Source: Limnobacter sp. MED105 (lineage in GTDB: Bacteria > Pseudomonadota > Gammaproteobacteria > Burkholderiales > Burkholderiaceae_B). From it: a stretch of 64,000 nt of DNA. The notes under the pieces were generated by a model. The model was given only the letters and a program-made list of their open reading frames with translations. It had not been told where the DNA came from and made no database searches. Location: the NCBI RefSeq assembly GCF_000170915.1, contig NZ_ABCT01000002.1, positions 186,001 to 250,000 of the forward strand. The letters are read 5' to 3'. A program made the translations under genes and the position numbers. Positions 54,665 to 63,024 of this stretch are shown here, one piece after another (the first letter of the stretch is position 1; each line of letters starts with the position of its first letter).

Positions 54665-54973
54665 TTAATCGTCCTGTTCCAGTTGCAGAAGTTCACCCGT
54701 GCGGGCATCGAACTCCATTTCCCACACCTTGCCACTGCTTTCGAGCAATTCTATTTCATAGAGGTAACGCCCGTTGTCTTTGTCGAGATCGACATCGACG
54801 ATGCGCCCTGGCTTGACCTTGCGTGCCCGATCAAAAATTTGCTCAAGCGAGAGAATTTCGCCACTGCGCTGCAGTTGGCGAATACGTTTGTCGTCGTCTG
54901 CATGCGCAAAGGGCGATAGCGCCGAGGCAAAGCAGAGCAGAACAAGCAGAAAAGTGAGGGCACGGGCTTTCAT
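54665..54973 (-). CDS. Exported PepSY-domain protein at the head of the two-component operon
   Basis: 102-residue protein with a signal peptide (LTFLLVLLCFASALSPFAHA) and one PepSY domain (SLEQIFDRARKVKPGRIVDV; GKVWEMEFDARTGELLQL). It is the first gene of the PepSY-regulator-kinase operon, with 5 bases to the regulator. Together with the PepSY protein at 52343 it encloses the system, suggesting an envelope sensor partner, though this is not shown for these proteins. Confidence 0.88.
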   Translation of the reverse strand: MKARALTFLLVLLCFASALSPFAHADDDKRIRQLQRSGEILSLEQIFDRARKVKPGRIVDVDLDKDNGRYLYEIELLESSGKVWEMEFDARTGELLQLEQDD

Positions 54974-55021
54974 GATGAAAGTAATGTACCCGATTCACCT
55001 GAATTGAAGCTTAAAAAATGC

Positions 55022-55870
55022 CTAGAAGCGCAACACCACCAAACCACCGACAATAGTTGCTGCGGCGGCCAAACGCATTTTCCAGTGTGCGTTTTCCTTG
55101 AAGAGGAAGATGGACGCCAAAGTGGCCAGCACGATGCCTGCATTGGTGAAGGCCACCACCACAGCAGCAGGCATGCTGCGCATGGCCGCGATGACCAGCA
55201 CATAAGCCAGACCCACACACAGGCCACCCACTGCAATCATCCACAGTGGAGGACGCTCGGAAGGAATCCAGCGACCTGTGCTGTGTTTCAGTTCAAGGGT
55301 AAGCACCAACCATGCAGCAAAGTAGCCAAACGACACAAAGCCCAAAAGGCCCGCAAAGCTGTCGATGTGTGCCGTGGCGAACTTGTCGCTGAGCGAATAC
55401 ACGCTGGTGCAGAGCATGGCGAGAAAGGCCCAAAGCAATGCAGATTTGTTGGCACTGCCGCGCCCGGTGTCGGCGAGCAAGGCCAAACCCAACACACTGA
55501 TGGCGATGCCCACCCAGGCGGCCATGCTGAGTTGCTGATCAAACAGCCACAAGCCCCACAAGGCAATCAGCAAGGGCGAGCTGCGCACCAAGGGATACAC
55601 CAAAGCGACAGGCGCATGGTCATAGGCCTTTTTCAAACCCAGAAAGTACAAGGCGTTGGCTGTGGCTGAGATGGCGGCGAGGGCAAGAAATTCAGGCGTG
55701 AAACGGGTGTGTTGAAACAACGTGTAAAGCCCCCATGGAGCAAGAAGCACCAAGTGACCGATTAACACCCACCACAGCACATAACGCGCTTTGGGCTGCT
55801 GGCGGGCCATGAGGTTCCACACCACATGCATGCACACCGAAAGGCCAATGAACAGGGCGGCCTGGGTCAT
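55022..55870 (-). CDS. EamA/DMT-family transporter linked to the phn operon
   Basis: 282-residue ten-helix transporter with two EamA repeats (KARYVLWWVLIGHLVLLAP near the start; LVYPLVRSSPLLIALWGLWL; AVVVAFTNAGIVLATLASIF). Its start overlaps the phnP stop (ATGA), so it is translationally coupled to the C-P lyase operon. A role in moving a phosphonate or a breakdown product is inferred from this linkage. It is the last gene of the operon. Confidence 0.9.
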   Translation of the reverse strand: MTQAALFIGLSVCMHVVWNLMARQQPKARYVLWWVLIGHLVLLAPWGLYTLFQHTRFTPEFLALAAISATANALYFLGLKKAYDHAPVALVYPLVRSSPLLIALWGLWLFDQQLSMAAWVGIAISVLGLALLADTGRGSANKSALLWAFLAMLCTSVYSLSDKFATAHIDSFAGLLGFVSFGYFAAWLVLTLELKHSTGRWIPSERPPLWMIAVGGLCVGLAYVLVIAAMRSMPAAVVVAFTNAGIVLATLASIFLFKENAHWKMRLAAAATIVGGLVVLRF

Positions 55871-56634
55871 TGAAGTTCGATGATGGCATTGTCGCAGGCC
55901 ACCTGCACCCCTTGCGGCAACACCGGGTTATTCAACATTTGCCAGGTGTCGCTGCGGTGATTCAGGTGGGTTAGCCATGCACGCACTGGTTTGATTTGTT
56001 CAATCAAGGCCAGCGCCTGATTCCAGTCGTTGTGATTGCCACCAGGCGCACCGACGTTGTTGCTGGGCGGGTCGGTGGCATCAATCGCCAAACCTTGCGG
56101 ATTGCTCTGTTGAAGCAATTCCAGTGTTTTGGGTGGCAGGCCCACTGTATCGGTAAGGTATGCAAAGCGAACACCCTGGCGATTTTCAATCAAGTAACCG
56201 AAAGTGACTTTGGAATGAATCAAGGGCAAAGGTGTGAAAGTCAAAGACCCGATTTGAAAAGGCTCGAACTTGGTTTGAGGTTTGAACTCGAGAATACCCG
56301 GATGCTTGAACAGATCGGCACATCCTTCAGAGTCGGGTGGACAGTACACAGGCACCTGACCTGACACACCCCAACGCAAGTGAAACAAACCCTGCACATG
56401 ATCGGGATGAAAGTGGGTGAGTACGATGGCGCTGTAGCTGCCCAGAGGAAAACGATCGTGCAGATTCATTAAACCGGCATCGAGTACCACGCGTGTGTCT
56501 TCATCTTCGATCAGGGCAGAACAGGGCCTGCGCACAAACACACGGTTGTTTTGGGCTCGCTCGCAGGCCGCGCAGTTGCAACCGTAACGCGGCACACCAC
56601 CGGCTGCGCCGGTTCCCAGATAAGTTATTCGCAC
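55867..56634 (-). CDS. phnP: Phosphoribosyl cyclic phosphodiesterase PhnP
   Basis: 255-residue metallo-beta-lactamase-fold enzyme that opens 5-phosphoribosyl 1,2-cyclic phosphate made by the C-P lyase. Landmarks: the Cys pair in YGCNCAACERA (structural zinc), THFHPDHVQGLFHLRWG metal ligands, YLTDTVGLP and LTHLNHRS. Overlaps phnN by 10 bases. It follows phnN directly, with no phnO between. Confidence 0.95.
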   Translation of the reverse strand: MRITYLGTGAAGGVPRYGCNCAACERAQNNRVFVRRPCSALIEDEDTRVVLDAGLMNLHDRFPLGSYSAIVLTHFHPDHVQGLFHLRWGVSGQVPVYCPPDSEGCADLFKHPGILEFKPQTKFEPFQIGSLTFTPLPLIHSKVTFGYLIENRQGVRFAYLTDTVGLPPKTLELLQQSNPQGLAIDATDPPSNNVGAPGGNHNDWNQALALIEQIKPVRAWLTHLNHRSDTWQMLNNPVLPQGVQVACDNAIIELQ

Positions 56635-57191
56635 AAGGTCACCTTGCTGTGTTGTTCGATCAAATTGACCAATGCTGCGCCCGCGTCTTCAAGTGATCCA
56701 TTGTTGGACACAGTGATGCCCGCCGGGTGGCTAAGCTGCAGAATCATGTTGCGGCTGATTCGCGCATCAATCTCGGCTTCAGATTCGCGAGCGCGTTGCA
56801 TCAAACGCGCTTTCAAAACATCATGCGCCACCTCGATGGTGACCGGCAACAGTTCGGGGTAGTTCTGCATGGCCTGGGGCAGGTATTCACGTGAACCATT
56901 CACCACCACGGTGATGCCCTTGCTCAGCCATTGATTGATTTCAGCGCCAATGCCGTAGCTGTTGCCATGGCTGTGCCAATACATGGCAAACAAGCCCGCC
57001 TGAATGCGGGCATTGAATTCAGCCTGCGACAGGGCAATGTGATTTTCACCCCCTGAATTGGCTGGCCGCGTGATGTAGCGGTGCGCAAACTGCACCATGG
57101 GCTGCCCGGCAAGCTGCGCACGGGCATGGGCCATGATGGAATCTTTCCCGCTGCCGCTGGGCCCCACCACATAAAGCAGGCGGTTAGACAA
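56625..57191 (-). CDS. phnN: Ribose 1,5-bisphosphate phosphokinase PhnN
   Basis: Guanylate-kinase-fold enzyme that turns ribose 1,5-bisphosphate into PRPP, 188 residues. Walker A is GPSGSGKDS near the N-terminus; FAHRYITRP and a NGSREYLPQA segment match PhnN. I chose the TTG at 57191 because GGAG lies 7 bases before it and it gives a start like homologues (LSNRLLYVVGPSGSGKD); a GTG at 57206 inside phnM is the longer alternative. Confidence 0.92.
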   Translation of the reverse strand: MSNRLLYVVGPSGSGKDSIMAHARAQLAGQPMVQFAHRYITRPANSGGENHIALSQAEFNARIQAGLFAMYWHSHGNSYGIGAEINQWLSKGITVVVNGSREYLPQAMQNYPELLPVTIEVAHDVLKARLMQRARESEAEIDARISRNMILQLSHPAGITVSNNGSLEDAGAALVNLIEQHSKVTLCE

Positions 57192-58383
57192 GCGAATGCT
57201 CCGCACTGGGTACTGGGTTGACTACGGGGTGCAGGTTGGCGAACTGTGCGCTGAATACGGGTTTGCCGGCCACCCACACGCGTTCCACTTGCGGCAAGTT
57301 GTCGGGGTGGGCCACTGCAATCAAATCGGCCCGCTTGCCCACAGCAATTTGCCCACGGTCATTCAGGCCTGCCGCGCGTGCGGGGTTCAATGTGACCAAT
57401 GCCACGGCTTCGCTGATTGAAATACCCGCCAGTGCAGGCAAGGCCAAAGCCGCTGGCAGCAAGGCTGCAGGTGAGTAATCGCCACACAAACAATCGGCCA
57501 CCTTGTTGATGACTGCATCGAGTGCGCGCATGGAACCCGATTGCGATTTGCCGCGCAGAATATTGGGCGCACCAAACAGGGTGGCCAAGCCTTTGGCTTT
57601 GGCTGCCTGCGCAGTTTCCAGATTGATTGGAAATTCGGAAATAACCGCACCCAGGCTGTGAACAATGCTGACCTTCTCAGGGCTGTCGTCGTCGTGGCTG
57701 GCAATGGAAACACCGTGGGCTTTTGCCACACTGGCCAATGCTTCCATGCGGGCCGTTGCACCCTGCGCTGCTTTCAATTTTTGTTGCAGTATGGCGTCGA
57801 ATTCTTCATCGCTTTTTTTGTAGGTTTTGCCCAGGTAATTGCGGTAGGCCTCCACGCTTTTGAACTGGCCCTGACCAGGTGTATGGTCCATGAAAGAAAT
57901 CAAATGTGCATCGCCATGCACCAGCAAATCGGTGAGCACTGGCACCGCAGTTTCGTCGGTGACTTCATAACGGGCGTGCACACGGTTATCGACCAAGGCA
58001 TACTTTTGCCAGGCATGCACGGCGCGAGCCAGTTCGGCTGCGAAGGTGTTGTTGCGCACCCCCAGCTCGTGATTGGCAAATGACAGGGAATGGTAAATGG
58101 TGGTGACACCCGCTGCAGCATTGCGCTTGTCGGCCTGTGCACAGGCAAAATTCACTGGAAAGTGCACACCCGGTCGTGGCTCCACTTCTTTTTCAAGTGC
58201 GTCGCAGTGCAAATCGACCAGACCAGGCATCAACATGGCGCCTTTCAGGTCAATGGTTTGTGCGCCGCTTGTTGAATCAGGATCCAGGGCAGTAATCACC
58301 CCGTTTTCGATCAACACGGCCATGTTGTTGAATACACCGTGTGGCAGCACCGCGCGGGCGTTGATTAAAAGTTGTTTGTTCAT
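57184..58383 (-). CDS. phnM: Ribose 1-methylphosphonate 5-triphosphate diphosphatase PhnM
   Basis: 399-residue amidohydrolase-fold enzyme that removes pyrophosphate from the alkylphosphonate ribose triphosphate made by PhnGHI. Landmarks: DLHCDALEKEVEPRPGVHF metal-binding segment, GVTTIYHSLS, SFMDHTPGQGQF, ASHDDDSPE, and GDYSPAALLPAALAL. Overlaps phnL by 4 bases. Confidence 0.96.
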   Translation of the reverse strand: MNKQLLINARAVLPHGVFNNMAVLIENGVITALDPDSTSGAQTIDLKGAMLMPGLVDLHCDALEKEVEPRPGVHFPVNFACAQADKRNAAAGVTTIYHSLSFANHELGVRNNTFAAELARAVHAWQKYALVDNRVHARYEVTDETAVPVLTDLLVHGDAHLISFMDHTPGQGQFKSVEAYRNYLGKTYKKSDEEFDAILQQKLKAAQGATARMEALASVAKAHGVSIASHDDDSPEKVSIVHSLGAVISEFPINLETAQAAKAKGLATLFGAPNILRGKSQSGSMRALDAVINKVADCLCGDYSPAALLPAALALPALAGISISEAVALVTLNPARAAGLNDRGQIAVGKRADLIAVAHPDNLPQVERVWVAGKPVFSAQFANLHPVVNPVPSAEHSLV

Positions 58384-59090
58384 GCGTGTAACTCCAGTGT
58401 GTGTTTGGCCATGGCCAGTTCAACCACGTTGTCGGCCAGGCGTTCAACCAGTGCCGGGTGGTGAAAAATTGCCAACATGGCCACGCCTTGTTGTTTGATG
58501 CTGTTCAGTAAATCGACCACACGGTCGGTGGTGTCGGGGTCCAGGCTGGCCGTGGGCTCATCCAGCAACAACAAGCGTGGCTTGGCAATCAAACCACGGG
58601 CCAGGTTGACGCGCTGTTTTTCTCCACCCGAAAACGTGGCCGGTGGTACGTTCCACAGCCTTTCCGGCACATTCAGTGTGCTGAGTAATTCGCATGCCTT
58701 GTTGCGTGCACTGCTCGCGCTTTCGCCCTGCCGCACCAGTGGTGCTGCCACAATGTCAACAGCAGCCTTGCGCGGCAGGCAGTGCAGAAACTGGGTGACA
58801 AAACCAATGTCACGTTCGCGAAGCTGAAGCATTTCACTTTCGCTGGCACCGCTTAAATCAATGGTGCTTCCATCTTCTTGCGTAAAAAGCATGCTGCCGC
58901 TGCTGGGCAAATAGGTGCGGTAAACACACTTCAACACCGACGACTTGCCGGCGCCTGTGGGGCCCACCAAGGCGGTCAACTGCCCTGGCGTTGCGCTTAA
59001 ATTCACCTGGCTGCACGAGGGTATTCGCGTACCCTGTTCATGCAAGGTGAAGTGCTTGCTGAGGTTTTGAATGTCAAGAATCGGATTCAT
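58380..59090 (-). CDS. phnL: C-P lyase ABC-type protein PhnL
   Basis: 236-residue ATP-binding-cassette protein associated with the C-P lyase core. Walker A is VGPTGAGKSS; the signature motif is FSGGEKQRV; Walker B is RLLLLDEPTASLD. It is not a transporter ATPase but acts with PhnK on the PhnGHIJ complex. ATG at 59090; an upstream TTG at 59102 is possible. 15 bases after phnK. Confidence 0.93.
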   Translation of the reverse strand: MNPILDIQNLSKHFTLHEQGTRIPSCSQVNLSATPGQLTALVGPTGAGKSSVLKCVYRTYLPSSGSMLFTQEDGSTIDLSGASESEMLQLRERDIGFVTQFLHCLPRKAAVDIVAAPLVRQGESASSARNKACELLSTLNVPERLWNVPPATFSGGEKQRVNLARGLIAKPRLLLLDEPTASLDPDTTDRVVDLLNSIKQQGVAMLAIFHHPALVERLADNVVELAMAKHTLELHA

Positions 59091-59105
59091 GTGTATTGCC
59101 AACCT

Positions 59106-59936
59106 TTACAAGGCAGAAGCCACCAGGCGCTGCGTATACGCATGCTGGGGGTCTTCAAGAATTTGATCGGTCAGCCCGGTTTCAATCACGCGGCCGTACT
59201 TCATGACCATGGCCCGGCTGGTCAACAGGCGGATCACGCCCAAATCGTGAGTCACCACTACCATGGCGGTTTTCAGTTCTTGCTGAATTTCAAGAATCAA
59301 GTCGAGAATGCGGGCTTGAACAGAAAGATCCAGACCCGTGGTGACTTCGTCGAGAAACAGCAGGGGCGGTTGTGTGGCCAGGGCTTTGGCAATTTGCACA
59401 CGCTGCTGCATGCCACCTGAAAACTTCTTTGGCGAATCGTCGATACGGTCGGCCAGTACTTCCGTACGGGCCAGCAAATCGAGCGCGCGTTCGCGAATGG
59501 CTTTGTAGTTCACCAAGTCGCTCATCAACAAACGCTCTGCGATATTGCCACCGGCTGACACGTTGAAATTCAAGCCCAGGTGTGGGTTTTGATACACCAT
59601 GCCGAAGCGGTGGTTGCGCAGCCAGCGGCGTTGTGCGGCGTTCAGGTCGAACAGGTTCCATGCATGGTCGTGTTCAAAGAATTGAGCAGAACCCCGGGTG
59701 GGTTCTTCATCGAAGAACAGAGTTTTTACCACGGTGGATTTGCCACTGCCCGACTCGCCCATGATGCCCAGAATTTCACCGGGGTGAAGCTCGAAGCTGA
59801 CATCGTACGCCGCCACCACCGAGCCACACCAACTGCAAATATTGGTCTCTTGCTCGGGGCCTGTGGTCTCGATGCACTTGGAGCAACCACGGCCGTGAAC
59901 TTTGCTTAAGCCTTGAACACTGAGAATTGGCTTCAT
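59106..59936 (-). CDS. phnK: C-P lyase ABC-type protein PhnK with N-terminal Cys pairs
   Basis: 276-residue ABC protein that docks on the PhnJ subunit. Walker A is GESGSGKSTV, signature FSGGMQQRVQIA, Walker B PLLFLDEVTTGLDLS. It carries a ~25-residue insertion in the first strands with two Cys pairs (Cys18, Cys21 and Cys34, Cys37; CSKC and CSWC), a CxxC-12-CxxC spacing like a zinc ribbon. E. coli PhnK (252 residues) lacks this segment. A metal-binding or redox role is inferred. Overlaps phnJ by 4 bases. Confidence 0.94.
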   Translation of the reverse strand: MKPILSVQGLSKVHGRGCSKCIETTGPEQETNICSWCGSVVAAYDVSFELHPGEILGIMGESGSGKSTVVKTLFFDEEPTRGSAQFFEHDHAWNLFDLNAAQRRWLRNHRFGMVYQNPHLGLNFNVSAGGNIAERLLMSDLVNYKAIRERALDLLARTEVLADRIDDSPKKFSGGMQQRVQIAKALATQPPLLFLDEVTTGLDLSVQARILDLILEIQQELKTAMVVVTHDLGVIRLLTSRAMVMKYGRVIETGLTDQILEDPQHAYTQRLVASAL

Positions 59937-60871
59937 GCATTGACCCCTTCAGTTTGGTTCAGCTTGAGCAAGGCCTGTTGATCGTTGCAGTAATCGCTGT
60001 CAGAACACTGGTACTGGCGCTCGCCTTGCTCACTGATGACCTCATCCAGAAAACTGTGTGTACAGCCACAGCGCATGCAGGCGTGGCGATTGCCCTGCGC
60101 ATCCAAAAAGTTTTCCGTGCGGAACGGCACGTCTTCGAATGCCAAAGGCACTGCGCTTGTGTAAGGCGGTACTGCGTATATTTTCTTTTCGCGGCCAGCG
60201 GCCAGCAAAACCAGATTGGGGCAATGGTGCAAACGCGGCACGTCGTATCGCGGAATCGGGCTGGGATCGATGACGTAATGGCCATTGATTTTGGTGGGGT
60301 AGCGGTGCGAAATCGTGATCTCGTTGAACTGCACAATGTCTTCGTACAGCTTGGTCAACAGGCGCGAGTAATCACCCTCGCCGTGCATGGTTTTGCGTTT
60401 TTCTTCAGAAGGCTCAACCACCACCAGTGGGTCGGGGTACGGTACTTGCAACACCAGCACCTGGTCTTCGCGCAACATCACTTCGGGTATGCGGTGGCGC
60501 GATTGAATAATGGTGGCTTCCACAGTGCGCTCGGTGGTCGAAACACCAGGACAGGTCAGTTCAACAAAATGCCGCAGGTTGACGGCATTCACGGAATCAT
60601 CTGCACCTTGATCAATCACTTTCAAATTGTCATTTTGACCGATCAGCGACAAGGTAAGCTGCAAGCCGCCGGTACCAAACCCACGCCCCATCGGCATTTC
60701 ACGACTGGCGTAAGGTGTCTGGTAACCGGGAATGGCAATGGCCTTCAAAATGGTGCGGCGTACTTCACGCTTGGCATACTCATCCAGAAAACCAAAGTTG
60801 TAGGCAGTGCCCTCATGCAGGTCGCTGTCTGCCTCTTGTTCGTCAATTGCGGGCAGTTCATAGTGGCGCAT
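59933..60871 (-). CDS. phnJ: Carbon-phosphorus lyase PhnJ (radical SAM)
   Basis: 312-residue catalytic subunit that splits the C-P bond by radical chemistry with AdoMet and a 4Fe-4S cluster. The cluster Cys residues appear to be Cys265, Cys268 and Cys289 (ACMRCGC and QYQCS), and Cys295 is in the position of the catalytic Cys272 of E. coli. N-terminal GTAYNFGFLDEYAKREVRR is typical. An extra Cys270 sits beside the cluster motif. It is longer than E. coli PhnJ by about 30 residues, mostly at the C-terminus. Confidence 0.97.
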   Translation of the reverse strand: MRHYELPAIDEQEADSDLHEGTAYNFGFLDEYAKREVRRTILKAIAIPGYQTPYASREMPMGRGFGTGGLQLTLSLIGQNDNLKVIDQGADDSVNAVNLRHFVELTCPGVSTTERTVEATIIQSRHRIPEVMLREDQVLVLQVPYPDPLVVVEPSEEKRKTMHGEGDYSRLLTKLYEDIVQFNEITISHRYPTKINGHYVIDPSPIPRYDVPRLHHCPNLVLLAAGREKKIYAVPPYTSAVPLAFEDVPFRTENFLDAQGNRHACMRCGCTHSFLDEVISEQGERQYQCSDSDYCNDQQALLKLNQTEGVNA

Positions 60872-61988
60872 CGTGCAGGTCTCCTCTTGCTTTCATCTGT
60901 GTGGCGCGCAGGCGGTCCATGTCACTTTGGAAGGTGACGTAGTGCGGCATTTTGTAGTGGTTGGCAAAACCCATGGAGTCCACACCATCGATGTGAAGCA
61001 GCACAAACTCTGGGTCTTCCGACGGGTTGGATGGGCCATCGCGCATGCCTTTTTGCAAGGCACGGTCCAGAATAGCCATGGAAATGGCCTTGGTTTCGTT
61101 GTGACCCAGGCAAGCGCCGTAACCCAGTGTAAAAGTGGGCAGTTCGCCCGGCTCGGCACCTTCGTACATGGCCACCACTTCGCATTCGGTGATCAGCACT
61201 TCGCCCGCCTCGGTGGGCTCTCCAGTGACCGGGTGGGGCAGCAACACGGGCAGATAGCCCACGCGCAGCTCGGCAATGGTGGGGTGAATGTCGCCATATC
61301 CCCGCATATTGGAATAAGCCATGGCCAGCAGTGAACCTGTTTCTGCACGCGCCATGGTCGCCAACGCAGCAGAGCGATTAACCGGAAACACCAAAGGTTC
61401 GCGCGTAATGTCGAACGCCTGTTCAGGCCTGTTTTTTGAAGCAGCACTGATTCCTGGAATTAGACCTTCGGCGCGCAATGAATCGAGCACTTTGGGAAAC
61501 GTGTCGGGCAAGCTTGCATGGGCTGCATGGTTTTTCAAGAACCGGCGTGCCATGTTCTGAAACACCTCGGCACTTTCATCCACCAGATCAAGGCGCATCA
61601 GGCGCAAAGCATAATCGGTTGTGGGGCCCAACATTTGGCCACCTGGAATGTCTTTGAACGCGCTGGAGATTCGGCGAATCAATCGCATATTGCCCGTGCT
61701 TTGAACCGGTGTTTCAAGCACGCGCGGTTTCGTCGAACGGTAGGCGCGCAACGCAAATGCGGCCTCCAGCGTATCGCCCTGCATTTGCTTGATGGCCAAT
61801 GCAGCCAGACGCGGGTGGTACAAGCCACCTTCAGACACAATGCGACTGGTCAACAGGCGCAGCTGGTTTTCAATGGCATTCAGGCTGATTGGTGTGCCTT
61901 GTTCGCCTTCGGCGGTGCGCAGTGCCTCAAAAGCAAGTTCTGCACCTTCAATGGCTTTTGCGCCACCTTTAATGGCCACATAACCCAT
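60858..61988 (-). CDS. phnI: C-P lyase core subunit PhnI
   Basis: 376-residue subunit with nucleosidase activity that swaps adenine of ATP for the phosphonate, forming part of the PhnGHIJ core. Landmarks: MGYVAIKGGAKAIEGAE at the N-terminus, PMGFANHYKMPHYVTFQSDM-like GFANHYKMPHYVTFQSD, and FTLGYGACLGHNETKAIS. Overlaps phnJ by 14 bases and abuts phnH (TGATG). Confidence 0.96.
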   Translation of the reverse strand: MGYVAIKGGAKAIEGAELAFEALRTAEGEQGTPISLNAIENQLRLLTSRIVSEGGLYHPRLAALAIKQMQGDTLEAAFALRAYRSTKPRVLETPVQSTGNMRLIRRISSAFKDIPGGQMLGPTTDYALRLMRLDLVDESAEVFQNMARRFLKNHAAHASLPDTFPKVLDSLRAEGLIPGISAASKNRPEQAFDITREPLVFPVNRSAALATMARAETGSLLAMAYSNMRGYGDIHPTIAELRVGYLPVLLPHPVTGEPTEAGEVLITECEVVAMYEGAEPGELPTFTLGYGACLGHNETKAISMAILDRALQKGMRDGPSNPSEDPEFVLLHIDGVDSMGFANHYKMPHYVTFQSDMDRLRATQMKARGDLHDAPL

Positions 61989-62551
61989 CAGAATTCTCCT
62001 TGAACTTGTGTGGTGCGTGGCAAGGCCACCACCTGGTTTTCACCCACCAGAATGAAATCCACACCGGTGGGAAATGCAGCATTCCAGAATGCCCTTCGCT
62101 GCAGCCAGGCCTCATTCAAGCCAGTCACGTGCAGTGTGTTTTCCTGCTCAATGCCGGGGCCTTTCAACACCATGGGGAGGGCCGCATCCGAGTTGTCAAA
62201 ACCGTGCACCTGCAAAACTAGGGTGGCACCGTATTCGGGTTCTTCCAGCGTGCCCAGCATGGGCTGAAATGCCGGCGACTTACCGCCGTTGCAAACCACA
62301 AAATTTGCGTGGTCTGCCACAACCATTCTGGCCTCCAGCCGCATGCGAACATCCCCATTCAGCAAGGCATCGGGATCGGCCAAACCAACTTCGCCATCAA
62401 TCAAGGTGGCCAGCACCTGTTCCAGCGCTGGGCCTTGGCCATGCAGGTTTTGAATGCGGCCCGGATAGGCAAAGGCATTCATCAAGGCTTTGAAATTGAG
62501 CTGCTGCAATTGAGGTGTGTAGGTTTTCAAAGCATCCGGATTTTCAAACAT
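61988..62551 (-). CDS. phnH: C-P lyase core subunit PhnH
   Basis: 187-residue subunit of the C-P lyase core. It has NFKALMNAFAYPGRIQNL at the N-terminus, a DGEVGLADP segment, and TGVDFILVGENQVVALPRTT at the end, all typical of PhnH. No own catalytic site is known. Overlaps phnG by 8 bases. Confidence 0.95.
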   Translation of the reverse strand: MFENPDALKTYTPQLQQLNFKALMNAFAYPGRIQNLHGQGPALEQVLATLIDGEVGLADPDALLNGDVRMRLEARMVVADHANFVVCNGGKSPAFQPMLGTLEEPEYGATLVLQVHGFDNSDAALPMVLKGPGIEQENTLHVTGLNEAWLQRRAFWNAAFPTGVDFILVGENQVVALPRTTQVQGEF

Positions 62552-63014
62552 GCTCGTCCTCGTCCAGGGTGCTTAACAATGAAAAGTCCACCTTGGTGGC
62601 ACTCAAATTGGCACGGCGAAGTGCCGCATCGGCCTGTACCTGGGTTGCGCCTGCGTGCAGGCTGTGTTCAACCAGTTCCCAGCCGGGTAGTTGTGCCGCC
62701 AATACACCATCGAGAATTGCCATGGCGCGGGTCAGGCCCACACGGTCGTCCATGCAAATGGCCGCACCTTCTGCCACTTTGCCGTTCGGGCTGTGAATGC
62801 GGACATGCGCTTTGGTCACCGGAATTTCGCCCAGAAAATAAGCATCGCCCATGGCGCTGTCGCGCAGCTGTAGCAAGCCCAAACCTGCTTTCGGAATGTG
62901 AAGGTCGGTGATGGTGCAAGCGGCACTCACTTCTTTGGCCAAAGCCTTGATGCGCGCAGGCTCGCTGGCCTGCCACATGCGCAACCACTGGCTGCGGGGA
63001 ATGTTGTTCGTCAT
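62544..63014 (-). CDS. phnG: C-P lyase core subunit PhnG
   Basis: 156-residue subunit of the C-P lyase core with MWQASEPARIKAL (E. coli-like 'RQ..M..LA' region), the GLGLLQLRDSAMGDAYFLGE and EVPVTEAHVR-like IPVTKAHVRIH, and GAAICMDDRVGLTRAMAILD. Eleven bases separate it from phnE; no phnF regulator gene lies between them, unlike E. coli. Confidence 0.95.
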   Translation of the reverse strand: MTNNIPRSQWLRMWQASEPARIKALAKEVSAACTITDLHIPKAGLGLLQLRDSAMGDAYFLGEIPVTKAHVRIHSPNGKVAEGAAICMDDRVGLTRAMAILDGVLAAQLPGWELVEHSLHAGATQVQADAALRRANLSATKVDFSLLSTLDEDEHV

Positions 63015-63024
63015 GTCGCTTCCC

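Noticed and set aside
59927-60937. A 336-codon plus-strand ORF
   Set aside because: It is antisense to phnJ, whose Cys motifs and overlaps with neighbours are unambiguous.
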